DNA from: Maribacter sp.
Lineage (GTDB): Bacteria > Bacteroidota > Bacteroidia > Flavobacteriales > Flavobacteriaceae
Length of the DNA stretch: 8,952 bases
Direction of reading: 5' to 3'
NCBI GenBank assembly: GCA_003232155.1
Contig: QILY01000159.1
Span: forward strand, 1-8,952
Each line of letters begins with the position of its first letter. Position 1 is the first letter of the stretch. The position numbers were made by a program, and so were the translations under genes. Below, piece by piece: positions 1 through 6,059 of this stretch. The notes beneath the pieces were generated by a model. That model did not search any database and was not told the DNA's origin. It saw only the letters and a program-made list of their open reading frames with translations.

Positions 1-135
1 GTATTGCAACAGACTCATAAATACATTGAAAAACAACTTTTGTATATTGATGGCGATGTACTTTTGACCACCAAAAAAGGCAAATTTTTAGTAGATGGAA
101 TTGCCAGTGATCTGTTTATGATTAACTTGGGGTAA
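1..135 (+). CDS. hemW: HemW-like radical SAM protein, C-terminal end (5' truncated by window)
   Basis: The frame is open from base 1 to a TAA at 133-135 and encodes the last 44 residues of a protein. The tail contains LLTTKKGKFLVDGIASDLFM, which matches the C-terminus typical of Bacteroidota HemW (oxygen-independent coproporphyrinogen oxidase-like, haem chaperone). In that family the motif 'G-K-F-L-x-D-G-I-A-S-D-L-F' closes the protein. The radical SAM core, with its CxxxCxxC cluster, lies outside the window, so activity cannot be judged here. HemW proteins are cytosolic and are linked to haem insertion or trafficking. No clear terminator follows; the next gene starts 137 bp downstream on the same strand. 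The family call rests only on this short tail. Confidence 0.8.
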   Translation, partial: VLQQTHKYIEKQLLYIDGDVLLTTKKGKFLVDGIASDLFMINLG

Positions 136-159
136 TATTCGTCTTTTCGAGGAGCATTC

Positions 160-174
160 AAAGAATAATTCTTT
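160..174. repeat. Short perfect palindrome AAAGAAT-A-ATTCTTT
   Basis: A 7-bp inverted repeat with a 1-bp centre lies between the hemW tail and the cyclase gene, about 100 bp upstream of the cyclase start. The near-zero spacing suits a dimeric repressor site better than an RNA hairpin, but AT-rich palindromes of this size also arise by chance. No function is assigned. Confidence 0.3.
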
Positions 175-230
175 AGATAATGTGAAAAGCGACAAAGTAA
201 TCTGTTTATTTTTTTTCCAATTTCAATAGT

Positions 231-257
231 TTGCTTCGTGCCTCGCAAATACGTTTG
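231..257 (+). promoter_or_regulatory. Candidate Bacteroidota sigma-A promoter for the cyclase gene
   Basis: TACGTTTG at 250-257 is a perfect match to the Bacteroidota -7 consensus TAnnTTTG. A TTG at 231-233 lies 16 bp upstream as a possible -33 element, slightly closer than the usual 17-19 bp or more. The start codon at 273 would leave a leader of only about 8 nt. That is short, so the assignment is tentative. Confidence 0.35.
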
Positions 258-272
258 AAAGATTGAATTTAT

Positions 273-1013
273 ATGCTTGCCAAAATTAAAAACCATACCA
301 TAGACCTCTCCAAACCTTTGGATATTTCCATTCCATTGCGTGGTGATACATCTAATGTGAATGCATGGTATGTGGGTCACCCTAAAATAGAACCGCATAC
401 TGATGGTGATTTTGTGGGTAGCGTTTCTGAAGGAGCATCTACTGATTTTAACAATATTATGTTCAACCCACATGCACATGGTACGCATACCGAATGTGTG
501 GGGCATATTACTAAAGAGTTTTATTCTGTAAATCAGACATTAAATCGGTATTTTTTTTTGGCCGAGGTTATTACTATTGCGCCAGAAAAATATCAAGATG
601 ATTTTGTGATTTCACGTAAGCAATTACAATATGCTTTTGGCAATAAAAAAAGAGATGCTGTTGTAATACGTACATTACCCAATTTTAACGATAAACTTTC
701 TAAGCAATATTCCAATAGTAATCCACCTTATTTATTGGAACAAGCTGCCCAATTTTTAGTTGAAAAAGAGGTGAAGCACGTATTGATTGATTTACCTTCT
801 GTAGACCGTGAAAAAGATGGGGGAGCACTTTTAGCCCATAAAGCTTTCTGGAATTTCGAAGGGGATATGAGAACAGATGCAACTATTACCGAATTTATTT
901 TTGTGCCTAACGCAATAGCAGACGGCACGTATTATTTAAATTTACAAGTTGCTCCTTTTGAGAATGATGCAAGCCCTAGCAGACCAGTTTTATACGCCGT
1001 TGAAAATAGTTAA
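273..1013 (+). CDS. Cyclase family protein (kynurenine formamidase-like metal-dependent hydrolase)
   Basis: The product is 246 residues, close to the usual 200-260 of the cyclase/KynB family (PF04199), whose members hydrolyse amides or cyclic substrates at a divalent-metal site. The N-terminus has the family opening IDLSKPLDISIPL (residues 10-22). The metal-binding region reads HAHGTHTECVGH (67-78). This compares with the classical HxGTHxDxPxH: GTH is kept, Asp becomes Glu74, Pro becomes Val76, and the last His is kept at 78. Later conserved pieces are DLPSVDRE (about 173-180) and the segment around HKAFW. The ATG at 273 is chosen because it gives the full N-terminus and lies just after a TAnnTTTG element. 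No signal peptide is seen, so the protein is probably cytosolic. It is the first of several forward genes but has its own intergenic spaces. The substrate cannot be predicted. Confidence 0.82.
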   Translation: MLAKIKNHTIDLSKPLDISIPLRGDTSNVNAWYVGHPKIEPHTDGDFVGSVSEGASTDFNNIMFNPHAHGTHTECVGHITKEFYSVNQTLNRYFFLAEVITIAPEKYQDDFVISRKQLQYAFGNKKRDAVVIRTLPNFNDKLSKQYSNSNPPYLLEQAAQFLVEKEVKHVLIDLPSVDREKDGGALLAHKAFWNFEGDMRTDATITEFIFVPNAIADGTYYLNLQVAPFENDASPSRPVLYAVENS

Positions 1014-1356
1014 GGTAGAAGAAATTGCGATGTTAGGTTTAGGAATATACCTTTTTAGTATACTTTCTTATGAATGGCGGCGGTTTTTAGTTTTGCTATT
1101 AATGAACTCGTCTTGAGTTTTTGTTTGGAACCGAGGTTTTCGGCTCATCGACTATTTAGGAGAAATAGGAAATAAAATATAAAATGAATGAGTTTAAAAT
1201 AGTTATTTTATAAGGCTAAGTTCTAATATATTTGAGATGATAAGAATCAATTTTATATTTTTGTTTCAGTTCAGCAATATATTTAAGGATTGGGTCTGTA
1301 AAATCAACTATTTGCTGTAATGCCTGGAACTTGGCCTATAGTTAATTTAATATTGA
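1014..1356. other. 343-bp intergenic region with weak hairpins and a possible gene remnant
   Basis: No intact gene is seen. From left to right it contains a weak hairpin AACTC-GTCTT-GAGTT followed by TTT (1105-1122), possibly a poor terminator for the cyclase gene. Next is GAACCGA-GGTTT-TCGGCTC (1128-1146, one mismatch), then a 16-bp AT palindrome TAAAATA-GT-TATTTTA (1195-1210). A minus-strand open stretch at 1216-1335 is listed separately. No TAnnTTTG promoter was found directly upstream of the DUF4230 start. Confidence 0.5.
1216..1335 (-). pseudogene. Possible C-terminal remnant of an unrecognised gene
   Basis: On the minus strand there are 39 open codons ending in TAG (1216-1218). The reading is protein-like and helical: it includes FTDPILKYIAELKQKYKID and ends in YHLKYIRT. 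An in-frame stop lies immediately upstream (1336-1338) and there is no start codon, so it cannot be an intact gene in this frame. The family is not recognised. The charge and heptad-like pattern suggest a real C-terminus left by a deletion. A chance open stretch in AT-rich DNA is the alternative. Confidence 0.3.
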
Positions 1357-1980
1357 ATGGATAACATTTTAGAAGCTTTTTTAGGGTTGGTTTTGGGTGC
1401 CATTATCATGTATTGGTGCTTTTCTTTTTTTCGTAAAAAGAAAAGTAAAGAACTAACAGTGCACCAATCACACGTTCTTTTAGAAAAAATCAAAAGTGTT
1501 TGCAAACTGGTTTCTGTTGAAGGTGATTTTGCAGAGATATATAAATACGAGAATACTAAAGAACGTTTTATGAGTTTGGTAAGCAGTAAGAAAAAAGCAC
1601 TTATTGTTATCAATGCCAAAGCACAAATTGGATATGATTTAAAGAAGGTGGTGATGCATGCCGATAATGAAAAGAAAAGAATAATTCTCGCCAATTTTCC
1701 GGAACCCGAAGTTTTATCCATACAGCCTGAACTAGAATTTTACGATATAAAAAACGGAATGTTCAATTCTTTTTCTCCAGATGACCTTACGGCATTAAAT
1801 AAAGAGGCCAAGCAACATATTCTAGAAAAAATACCAGAAAGCGGCTTGATGGAAACGGCTAAAAAAGAAGCATTGGATGCTATAATACTAATGGAATCTT
1901 TAGTAGATACTATAGGGTGGAAATTAGATTATACAGCACTTCAGATTTCTGAAGAACAGAAAAAAATAGTAAAAAAATAG
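1357..1980 (+). CDS. DUF4230 domain-containing membrane-anchored protein
   Basis: The product is 207 residues. One N-terminal hydrophobic segment (about residues 7-25) is followed by a basic RKKKSK stop-transfer stretch, suggesting a single-pass protein anchored by its N-terminus. The remainder resembles the DUF4230 family. It has a beta-rich middle in which a short sequence around GDFAEIYKYEN leads into KKALIVINAKAQIGYDL and then a segment ending in LANFPEPEVLSIQPELEFYDIKNGMFN. The helical tail, residues about 145-207, has the EA(K/L)x(I/L)LEx(L/M) pattern. DUF4230 proteins are common in Bacteroidota and have no established function, so none is given. The ATG at 1357 is preferred because it keeps the whole membrane segment. 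The gene stands alone, with 343 bp upstream and 105 bp to the next gene. Confidence 0.8.
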   Translation: MDNILEAFLGLVLGAIIMYWCFSFFRKKKSKELTVHQSHVLLEKIKSVCKLVSVEGDFAEIYKYENTKERFMSLVSSKKKALIVINAKAQIGYDLKKVVMHADNEKKRIILANFPEPEVLSIQPELEFYDIKNGMFNSFSPDDLTALNKEAKQHILEKIPESGLMETAKKEALDAIILMESLVDTIGWKLDYTALQISEEQKKIVKK

Positions 1981-2036
1981 AAAAAGTCAAGACGGGTTTA
2001 AAACCTTGTATCCTATGAAAAATACAATTTTCACTT

Positions 2037-2073
2037 AAATAGTTATGAGGCGAAGTAGACTATTTAATCTACT
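2037..2073. repeat. Two overlapping, mutually exclusive inverted repeats upstream of the MmcQ/YjbR gene
   Basis: AAATAGT (2037-2043) pairs with ACTATTT (2059-2065). AGTAGA (2054-2059) pairs with TCTACT (2068-2073). The pairs share bases, so only one hairpin can form at a time. They sit 12 bp before the ATG at 2086, within a likely leader. This could be coincidence in AT-rich DNA; no ligand motif is recognised. Confidence 0.35.
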
Positions 2074-2085
2074 AATGGTAAAAAA

Positions 2086-2445
2086 ATGAACATAGAAGAT
2101 TTCAGAGACTATTGTTTAATTAAAAAAGGGGTGACCGAAAGTTTTCCTTTTGATGAGCAAACCCTTGTTTTTAAGGTAATGGGAAAAATGTTTGCACTAT
2201 GTGGTTTAGAACGGATACCCGCTCAGGTAAACTTAAAGTGCGACCCAGACCGGGCAATTGAACTTCGTGAAACATATGATGGAGGGGTTGTAGAAGGTTG
2301 GCACATGAGTAAAGTGCATTGGAATACCGTTATGTTGGAAATGATTCCCCCAAAACTGGTTATGGAACTCATTGATCATTCCTATAATTTAGTAGTCGCA
2401 AAATTCACCAAAAAATTGAAGACAGAGTTTAATGCACTTTCTTAA
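2086..2445 (+). CDS. MmcQ/YjbR family protein
   Basis: The 119-residue product matches the compact MmcQ/YjbR family (about 110-125 residues) across its length. It begins with the N-terminal 'FRDYCLxKKGVTESFPFDE' signature (residues 5-24). The strand segment TLVFKVMGKMFAL (26-38) follows, then VNLKCDPDRAIELRE (48-62). The family-typical GWHMSKVHWNTV (71-82) comes next, and the closing part is ELIDHSYNLVVAKFTKK. The fold is the CyaY-like double-wing type, and the family is annotated as DNA-binding by structural analogy. The biochemical role is not settled. It is probably cytosolic, with no signal or membrane segment. A strong terminator follows at once, so its transcript should end before the downstream MutS-like gene. 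Confidence 0.9.
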   Translation: MNIEDFRDYCLIKKGVTESFPFDEQTLVFKVMGKMFALCGLERIPAQVNLKCDPDRAIELRETYDGGVVEGWHMSKVHWNTVMLEMIPPKLVMELIDHSYNLVVAKFTKKLKTEFNALS

Positions 2446-2459
2446 AATAGTTTATTATC

Positions 2460-2488
2460 ATTCCCGCCTTTGCGGGAATCTGTTTTTT
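2460..2488 (+). terminator. Rho-independent terminator after the MmcQ/YjbR gene
   Basis: A perfect 8-bp stem ATTCCCGC (2460-2467) / GCGGGAAT (2472-2479) with a CTTT loop is followed by CTG and a run of six T (2483-2488). It starts 15 bp after the stop codon. The palindrome ATTCCCGC-CTTT-GCGGGAAT is also a sequence I associate with dispersed repeats in flavobacterial genomes, so it may be a mobile palindrome acting as a terminator. Confidence 0.8.
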
Positions 2489-2502
2489 ATAATTGAAATT
2501 TC

Positions 2503-4275
2503 ATGCAAAATCTATTTTCTTTTTACACCTCTGAAATTGAAAAGTATACGCAAAAATTAACCAAGGTTAAAAGGCAATTGTTTGCTTCTAGTATGATACG
2601 CTTATGCGTTTTTGTACTTGCGGCTTTTGGGGTGTATTTATTATTTGGAAACACAAGATGGGTTTTAGGTGTACTTTTAATGGCTATAGTTGCTTTCCTT
2701 TATTTGGTCTCCCGTCACTCAGATTTACAATATAAGAGAGCTAAATTAAAAGCACTTATTCAAATTAATACGATTGAACTAAAAGTATTAAAGCGAGATT
2801 TTTATGATTTACCAACTGGAAATGAATTTAAGGATTCACTGCATTATTTTAGTCAAGATATAGACCTCTTTGGTTTAGGTTCTTTTTATCAATATATAAA
2901 CCGTACTGCCTTAGGGCAAGGCAGTGAAACATTGGCTAAATTATTAAAAGCAAATACTATTGATAACATTCTTAAAAAACAAGAAACGATACAAGAATTA
3001 GGTAAAATGACTATGTGGCGTCAAGAGTTTTCAGCCATTGCTTCGTTAGCAAAAACTGAGACCACTATAGTGACAATACAAAAATGGTTAAGTAAGTACA
3101 TACCTTTTGTACCCTCAATAATGAAATATTTGCCTTTAGTATTCTCTGTAGCTTCTATACTAATAAGCACATTATATTTTCTGAATTACTTATCTGGGTT
3201 TATATTAAGTTTTTGGTTGCTTTTAGGACTTGTGATTTCTGGAATTTATACTAAAAAAATCACCAAGTTGGGTAATAATGCTAGTAAGGCTCAAAGTACA
3301 TTTGAACAATACAATAAACTATTGATCAGTATTGAAAATACACAATTTGAGTCTACTCTTTTAAAGGATAAAAAGAAAAAAATCACCAACTCTGGTAAAA
3401 AAACATCGGCTATTCTTAAAGAGTTCTCGAAGCTTTTGGGTAGTTTGGATCAAAACAATAATGTTTTCTATTTGATTTTTGGAAACGGGTTTTTCTTACG
3501 AGGGCTAGCCACATGTTATAAAATTGAACAATGGATCAATACGCATGGTAGTTCAGTAGAAGATTGGTTTAAAACCATTGCTTTTTTTGATGCATATAAT
3601 AGTTTGGGCAATTTTGTTTTTAATCATCCAGACTATACTTTTCCAACCTTATCTGATGAAAATATAGTTCTAAAATCAAATGAAGCTGGGCATCCATTAT
3701 TAGACCCTACAAAGAGTATTCTAAATGATTTTCATATTGATGCTGACCAGTTTTTTATTATTACTGGGGCAAATATGGCAGGCAAAAGCACTTTTTTAAG
3801 AACGGTTTCATTACAAATTGTAATGGCTAATGTGGGTCTTCCCCTTTGCGCAAAGAATACAATATACGCTCCTATAAAATTAATTACCAGTATGCGAACC
3901 ACTGATTCATTGACCGATGATGAATCGTATTTCTTTTCAGAGTTGAAGCGTTTAAAATTTATTGTTGATAAAATTCAAAAAGATCGATATTTTATTGTTC
4001 TCGATGAAATATTAAAAGGTACAAACAGTACTGATAAGGCTAAAGGATCTCGCAAGTTTGTTGAGCGTTTGGTGGGCTCAAAATCTACAGGAATCATTGC
4101 AACCCACGATTTAAGCTTATGTGAAGCTGCAGAAAAACTTCATCAGATTAAAAATCACTATTTTGACGCTGAAATTATAAATGATGAGCTTCATTTTGAT
4201 TATAAATTCAAGAAGGGAATATGTCAGAATATGAATGCATCATTTTTATTGAAGAAAATGGGGATTGTTGAGTAA
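2503..4275 (+). CDS. MutS-like ATPase with four predicted membrane segments
   Basis: The product is 590 residues. The C-terminal third is a clear MutS ATPase domain. Walker A is GANMAGKST (residues 422-430). The DDESYFFSELKRL region corresponds to the MutS 'SxFxxE' signature. Walker B is FIVLDE (497-502), followed by LKGTNS, and the switch His lies in ATHD (533-536). The end, NMNASFLLKKMGI, resembles MutS C-termini. The N-terminus differs from housekeeping MutS: there is no mismatch-recognition domain with a Phe-x-Glu motif. Instead there are hydrophobic segments at about 31-48 and 53-70, then a lever/clamp-like helical region, then two more at about 209-228 and 230-249. The protein is probably an inner-membrane ATPase of the MutS-related family common in Bacteroidota. 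A role in classical mismatch repair is doubtful. The upstream terminator implies its own promoter. Confidence 0.85.
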   Translation: MQNLFSFYTSEIEKYTQKLTKVKRQLFASSMIRLCVFVLAAFGVYLLFGNTRWVLGVLLMAIVAFLYLVSRHSDLQYKRAKLKALIQINTIELKVLKRDFYDLPTGNEFKDSLHYFSQDIDLFGLGSFYQYINRTALGQGSETLAKLLKANTIDNILKKQETIQELGKMTMWRQEFSAIASLAKTETTIVTIQKWLSKYIPFVPSIMKYLPLVFSVASILISTLYFLNYLSGFILSFWLLLGLVISGIYTKKITKLGNNASKAQSTFEQYNKLLISIENTQFESTLLKDKKKKITNSGKKTSAILKEFSKLLGSLDQNNNVFYLIFGNGFFLRGLATCYKIEQWINTHGSSVEDWFKTIAFFDAYNSLGNFVFNHPDYTFPTLSDENIVLKSNEAGHPLLDPTKSILNDFHIDADQFFIITGANMAGKSTFLRTVSLQIVMANVGLPLCAKNTIYAPIKLITSMRTTDSLTDDESYFFSELKRLKFIVDKIQKDRYFIVLDEILKGTNSTDKAKGSRKFVERLVGSKSTGIIATHDLSLCEAAEKLHQIKNHYFDAEIINDELHFDYKFKKGICQNMNASFLLKKMGIVE

Positions 4276-4276
4276 A

Positions 4277-4300
4277 GTTCAAATCCAAGTTCAAGTTCAA
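4277..4300. repeat. Short tandem array of GTTCAA, left copy
   Basis: Four consecutive hexamers begin 2 bp after the MutS-like stop codon: GTTCAA, ATCCAA (degenerate), GTTCAA, GTTCAA. The same hexamer in reverse complement makes the array at 4683-4710, so the two arrays could pair over about 24 bp with two mismatches. Confidence 0.8.
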
Positions 4301-4414
4301 AAAGAAATTCTTGCTTTTAAGAGATAAATATAAAAGTGATGGGTTCAGAGTTATAAATTCGTGAAATTAGTGTCGAAAAAATAGCAACACTAAATAAGGA
4401 GCTTTAAAAGATAA

Positions 4415-4547
4415 TTAACCCGCATTATTCACGGGTTTTCGTTATGAAAAGTCAAAAATACTAACCTGCCTGCCGGCAAAGGCAGGTTTTCAATTATAGC
4501 AGGCAGATTGGCTTTGGAATAGAATATCAGTGAATAATGCGGGTTAA
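4415..4547. mobile_element. TTAA-ended inverted-repeat element (MITE-like), copy 1, 133 bp
   Basis: Perfect 18-bp inverted repeats, TTAACCCGCATTATTCAC (4415-4432) and its reverse complement (4530-4547), bound a 133-bp non-coding element. Both ends finish in TTAA, which may be a target duplication. The motif TTCGTTATGA (4438-4447) follows the left arm, and GGAATAGA (4516-4523) precedes the right arm. Both motifs recur at nearly the same offsets in the element at 6590-6765, so the two are diverged members of one family. The left arm can also form a local hairpin AACCCG (4417-4422) / CGGGTT (4432-4437). No transposase is encoded. The IS1380-type origin suggested in the findings is inference. Confidence 0.7.
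4463..4490. repeat. GC-rich palindromic repeat with T-tail inside MITE copy 1
   Basis: AACCTGCCT (4463-4471) pairs perfectly with AGGCAGGTT (4480-4488) around a GCCGGCAA loop, and the T-run reaches 4490. The sequence type (CCTGCC…GGCAGG) is one I associate with repeats scattered between genes of Flavobacteriaceae. It could terminate transcription coming from the MutS-like gene. It may be a later insertion into the surrounding element. Confidence 0.65.
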
Positions 4548-4557
4548 ACTGAATGAT

Positions 4558-4583
4558 GTCAGCCTGAGCGCAGTCGAAGGGCT
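4558..4583. repeat. Dispersed-type repeat GTCAGCCTGAGCGCAGTCGA…
   Basis: The 26-bp sequence contains CTGAGCGCAGTCGAAGG, a core I recall as a common intergenic repeat in flavobacterial genomes. AGCC at its start and GGCT at its end allow a small hairpin. It is far more GC-rich than its surroundings. Recognition is from memory and was not searched. Confidence 0.55.
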
Positions 4584-4682
4584 ACAACGCTATTTTTTCA
4601 GTATTCAGTAGTAGTTAGCAGTAAGAGTTATGAGTAAGAAATGATCTTATAAACTCCTAACTTAATGAATGCACAAACTTTA

Positions 4683-4710
4683 TTGAACTTGAACTTGAAC
4701 TTGAACTTGA
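4683..4710. repeat. Tandem array of TTGAAC, right copy
   Basis: Four perfect TTGAAC units plus TTGA (28 bp) end 22 bp before the ATG at 4733, and one more isolated TTGAAC lies at 4720-4725. This is the reverse complement of the array at 4277-4300. Being perfect and tandem, it is prone to slippage and lies where unit number could alter expression of the downstream gene. Confidence 0.9.
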
Positions 4711-4732
4711 TTTTTCAATTTGAACTTTTAAA

Positions 4733-5734
4733 ATGGATTCACTAACACAAATAGTACTAGGTGCTGCAGTAGGCGAAGCGGTTTTAGGAAAGAAAGTAGG
4801 CAATAAGGCCATGTTGTATGGGGCTATCGCAGGCACCATTCCTGATTTAGATGTTCTTGCCCGCTATTTTGTTGATATAGTAACTGCCACTGAATGGCAT
4901 AGAGGCTTTAGTCATTCTATTTTTTTTTCAGTGTTGTTCGCACCTATTTTTGGCTGGCTTATTTTCAAATTTGAACGAAAACGAGAAGCTACCTTTAAAG
5001 ATTGGTCTTGGTTAATGTTCTGGGGGCTTTTCACACATCCTGTTCTCGATACCTTTACAACATGGGGTACACAACTTTTTTGGCCTTTTCAGACTCGGTT
5101 GGCTTTTCAGAGTATTTTTGTTATTGACCCGTTGTATACGCTTCCTTTTTTGGTGTTTTTGGTTTTGGCAATGCGACAAAAAAGAACCTCGCCCAAACGC
5201 AGAAAGTATAATCGTTTAGGGTTAATTATTAGTAGTTCATATTTAGTATTGACTCTAGTTTTAAAAGGATTTGCCTATAGAACTTTCATCTCTAATTTAG
5301 AAAAACAAAATATCACCTACGAGCAAATTGATATTCGTCCCGCTCCTTTTAGTACTATATTGTGGACAGCTAATATTGATGTGGGAAACTCATATCTAAT
5401 AGGTAGTTATTCTTTCTTTGATTCTAAGCCAATTCATTTTGAATCGTATTCTAAAAACCATAAATTATTGAGCGAATTGGTTGTTGATGAGAAAGTAAAG
5501 CGTCTTATGAAAATAACCAAGGGCTGGTATACCATTTCTAAGACTAAAGATAAATTGTTTTTCAATGACCTTAGGTTTGGTTTAATGAGTTTGGATAATG
5601 ATGATGAAAAATTTGCTTTTAGTTATGAGTTAAATCAAACTGATGATGGACTTAGGGTTAAAGAAACACCTAAGCTGAAAAGAGATGCAAAACTGTTATT
5701 TGCTTCTCTTTGGAAACGAATATGGGGAAATTAA
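4733..5734 (+). CDS. YdjM-like membrane-bound metal-dependent hydrolase (DUF457/COG1988)
   Basis: The product is 333 residues. The N-terminus MDSLTQIVLGAAVGEA is the family hallmark. Likely metal-binding motifs come in family order: PDLD (residues 37-40), HRGFSHS (56-62), and HPVLDTFTTWGTQLFWPF beginning at His102. Hydrophobic segments lie at about 63-79, 92-101, 128-147 and 162-180, so the protein is predicted to sit in the inner membrane. A polar domain of about 150 residues (after about 185) follows and is longer than in the short YdjM form. The family is called a metal-dependent hydrolase by motif; the substrate is unknown. The start is the ATG at 4733, just after the TTGAAC array. A MITE-like element begins at the base after the stop codon, so the native 3' region has probably been displaced. 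Confidence 0.87.
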   Translation: MDSLTQIVLGAAVGEAVLGKKVGNKAMLYGAIAGTIPDLDVLARYFVDIVTATEWHRGFSHSIFFSVLFAPIFGWLIFKFERKREATFKDWSWLMFWGLFTHPVLDTFTTWGTQLFWPFQTRLAFQSIFVIDPLYTLPFLVFLVLAMRQKRTSPKRRKYNRLGLIISSSYLVLTLVLKGFAYRTFISNLEKQNITYEQIDIRPAPFSTILWTANIDVGNSYLIGSYSFFDSKPIHFESYSKNHKLLSELVVDEKVKRLMKITKGWYTISKTKDKLFFNDLRFGLMSLDNDDEKFAFSYELNQTDDGLRVKETPKLKRDAKLLFASLWKRIWGN

Positions 5735-6005
5735 TATAGGGCAGCTCTAAAAACCCCATTCGCATCAAAATTTTCAGAGCTTTTCTTAGATAAATAAAAT
5801 TTATGAAGTACTATCGAGATACTACAAGAAAACTTCATAAAGTATAAGTGAAGCTCTGAGAACCCTTTGAGAGCAGGGATAATAAACAATCTGACTGCCT
5901 TATATTTTTTGTGGAACAGCTACGGCCGTTCCAAAAAAATATGCCTTACATCTTATCCATTATCTTTGTTTTTTGAAAGAAATGAGTTTTTAGAGATGCC
6001 CTATA
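5735..6005. mobile_element. MITE-like element, 271 bp, with 20-bp terminal inverted repeats
   Basis: TATAGGGCAGCTCTAAAAAC (5735-5754) is mirrored at 5986-6005 with one mismatch. The terminal TA or TATA could be a target duplication, as in TA-targeting transposons. Inside are nested inverted repeats: TTTTCAGAGCTT (5771-5782) / AAGCTCTGAGAA (5851-5862, one G-T) and TTTATGAAGT (5800-5809) / ACTTCATAAA (5832-5841, perfect). A long hairpin follows at 5902-5942. No open reading frame is plausible. It begins directly after the stop codon of the YdjM-like gene and ends 6 bp before the VOC pseudogene. A non-autonomous derivative of an IS is the likeliest reading. Confidence 0.75.
5902..5942. repeat. 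Long hairpin with TACG tetraloop, bidirectional-terminator-like
   Basis: A stem runs from ATATTTTTT (5902-5910) through GGAAC (5913-5917) to a GC-TACG-GC tip (5919-5926), pairing back through GTTCC (5928-5932) and AAAAAAATAT (5933-5942). The only defects are a bulged G5911 and an A5918/C5927 mismatch. C(UACG)G is a UNCG-type tetraloop, and U and A tracts flank the GC part. In either direction the transcript would form a GC stem followed by U-rich sequence. It may terminate the YdjM-like transcript. Confidence 0.7.
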
Positions 6006-6051
6006 CAACATATAAAAGGATTAAGAACTGCAATTTATAAAGTAGAAGATA

Positions 6052-6059
6052 GAGATAAG
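6052..6059. repeat. Left target-site duplication GAGATAAG
   Basis: GAGATAAG directly precedes the left end of the element and is repeated at 6307-6314. The next base differs (T6060 versus G6315), so the duplication is 8 bp, or 9 bp with one later change. Confidence 0.85.

Larger units (their letters stand above)
4276..4732. other. 457-bp repeat-rich intergenic region
   Basis: No gene is seen. It is bounded by inverted arrays of one hexamer (4277-4300 and 4683-4710). Between them are a TTAA-ended inverted-repeat element (4415-4547) containing a GC-rich palindrome (4463-4488), a second dispersed-type palindrome (4558-4583), and an imperfect hairpin AGTTATGAGT (4626-4635) / ACTCCTAACT (4653-4662) with one mismatch. 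These items are listed separately where they stand out. Confidence 0.7.

Noticed and set aside
15..506. 163-codon minus-strand open frame
   Set aside because: It overlaps the hemW tail and the conserved cyclase motif on the plus strand and shows no protein-family features. It is a shadow frame.
1347..1721. 124-codon minus-strand open frame
   Set aside because: It lies opposite the DUF4230 gene, and its hydrophobic look comes from reading the Lys/Glu-rich coding strand backwards.
4277..4710. CRISPR array
   Set aside because: The repeats are 6-bp tandem units without spacers, and no cas genes are present.
4657..4839. Minus-strand frame encoding a poly-serine stretch
   Set aside because: The serine run is the TTGAAC array and its neighbours read in reverse, and the frame overlaps the well-supported YdjM-like start on the other strand.
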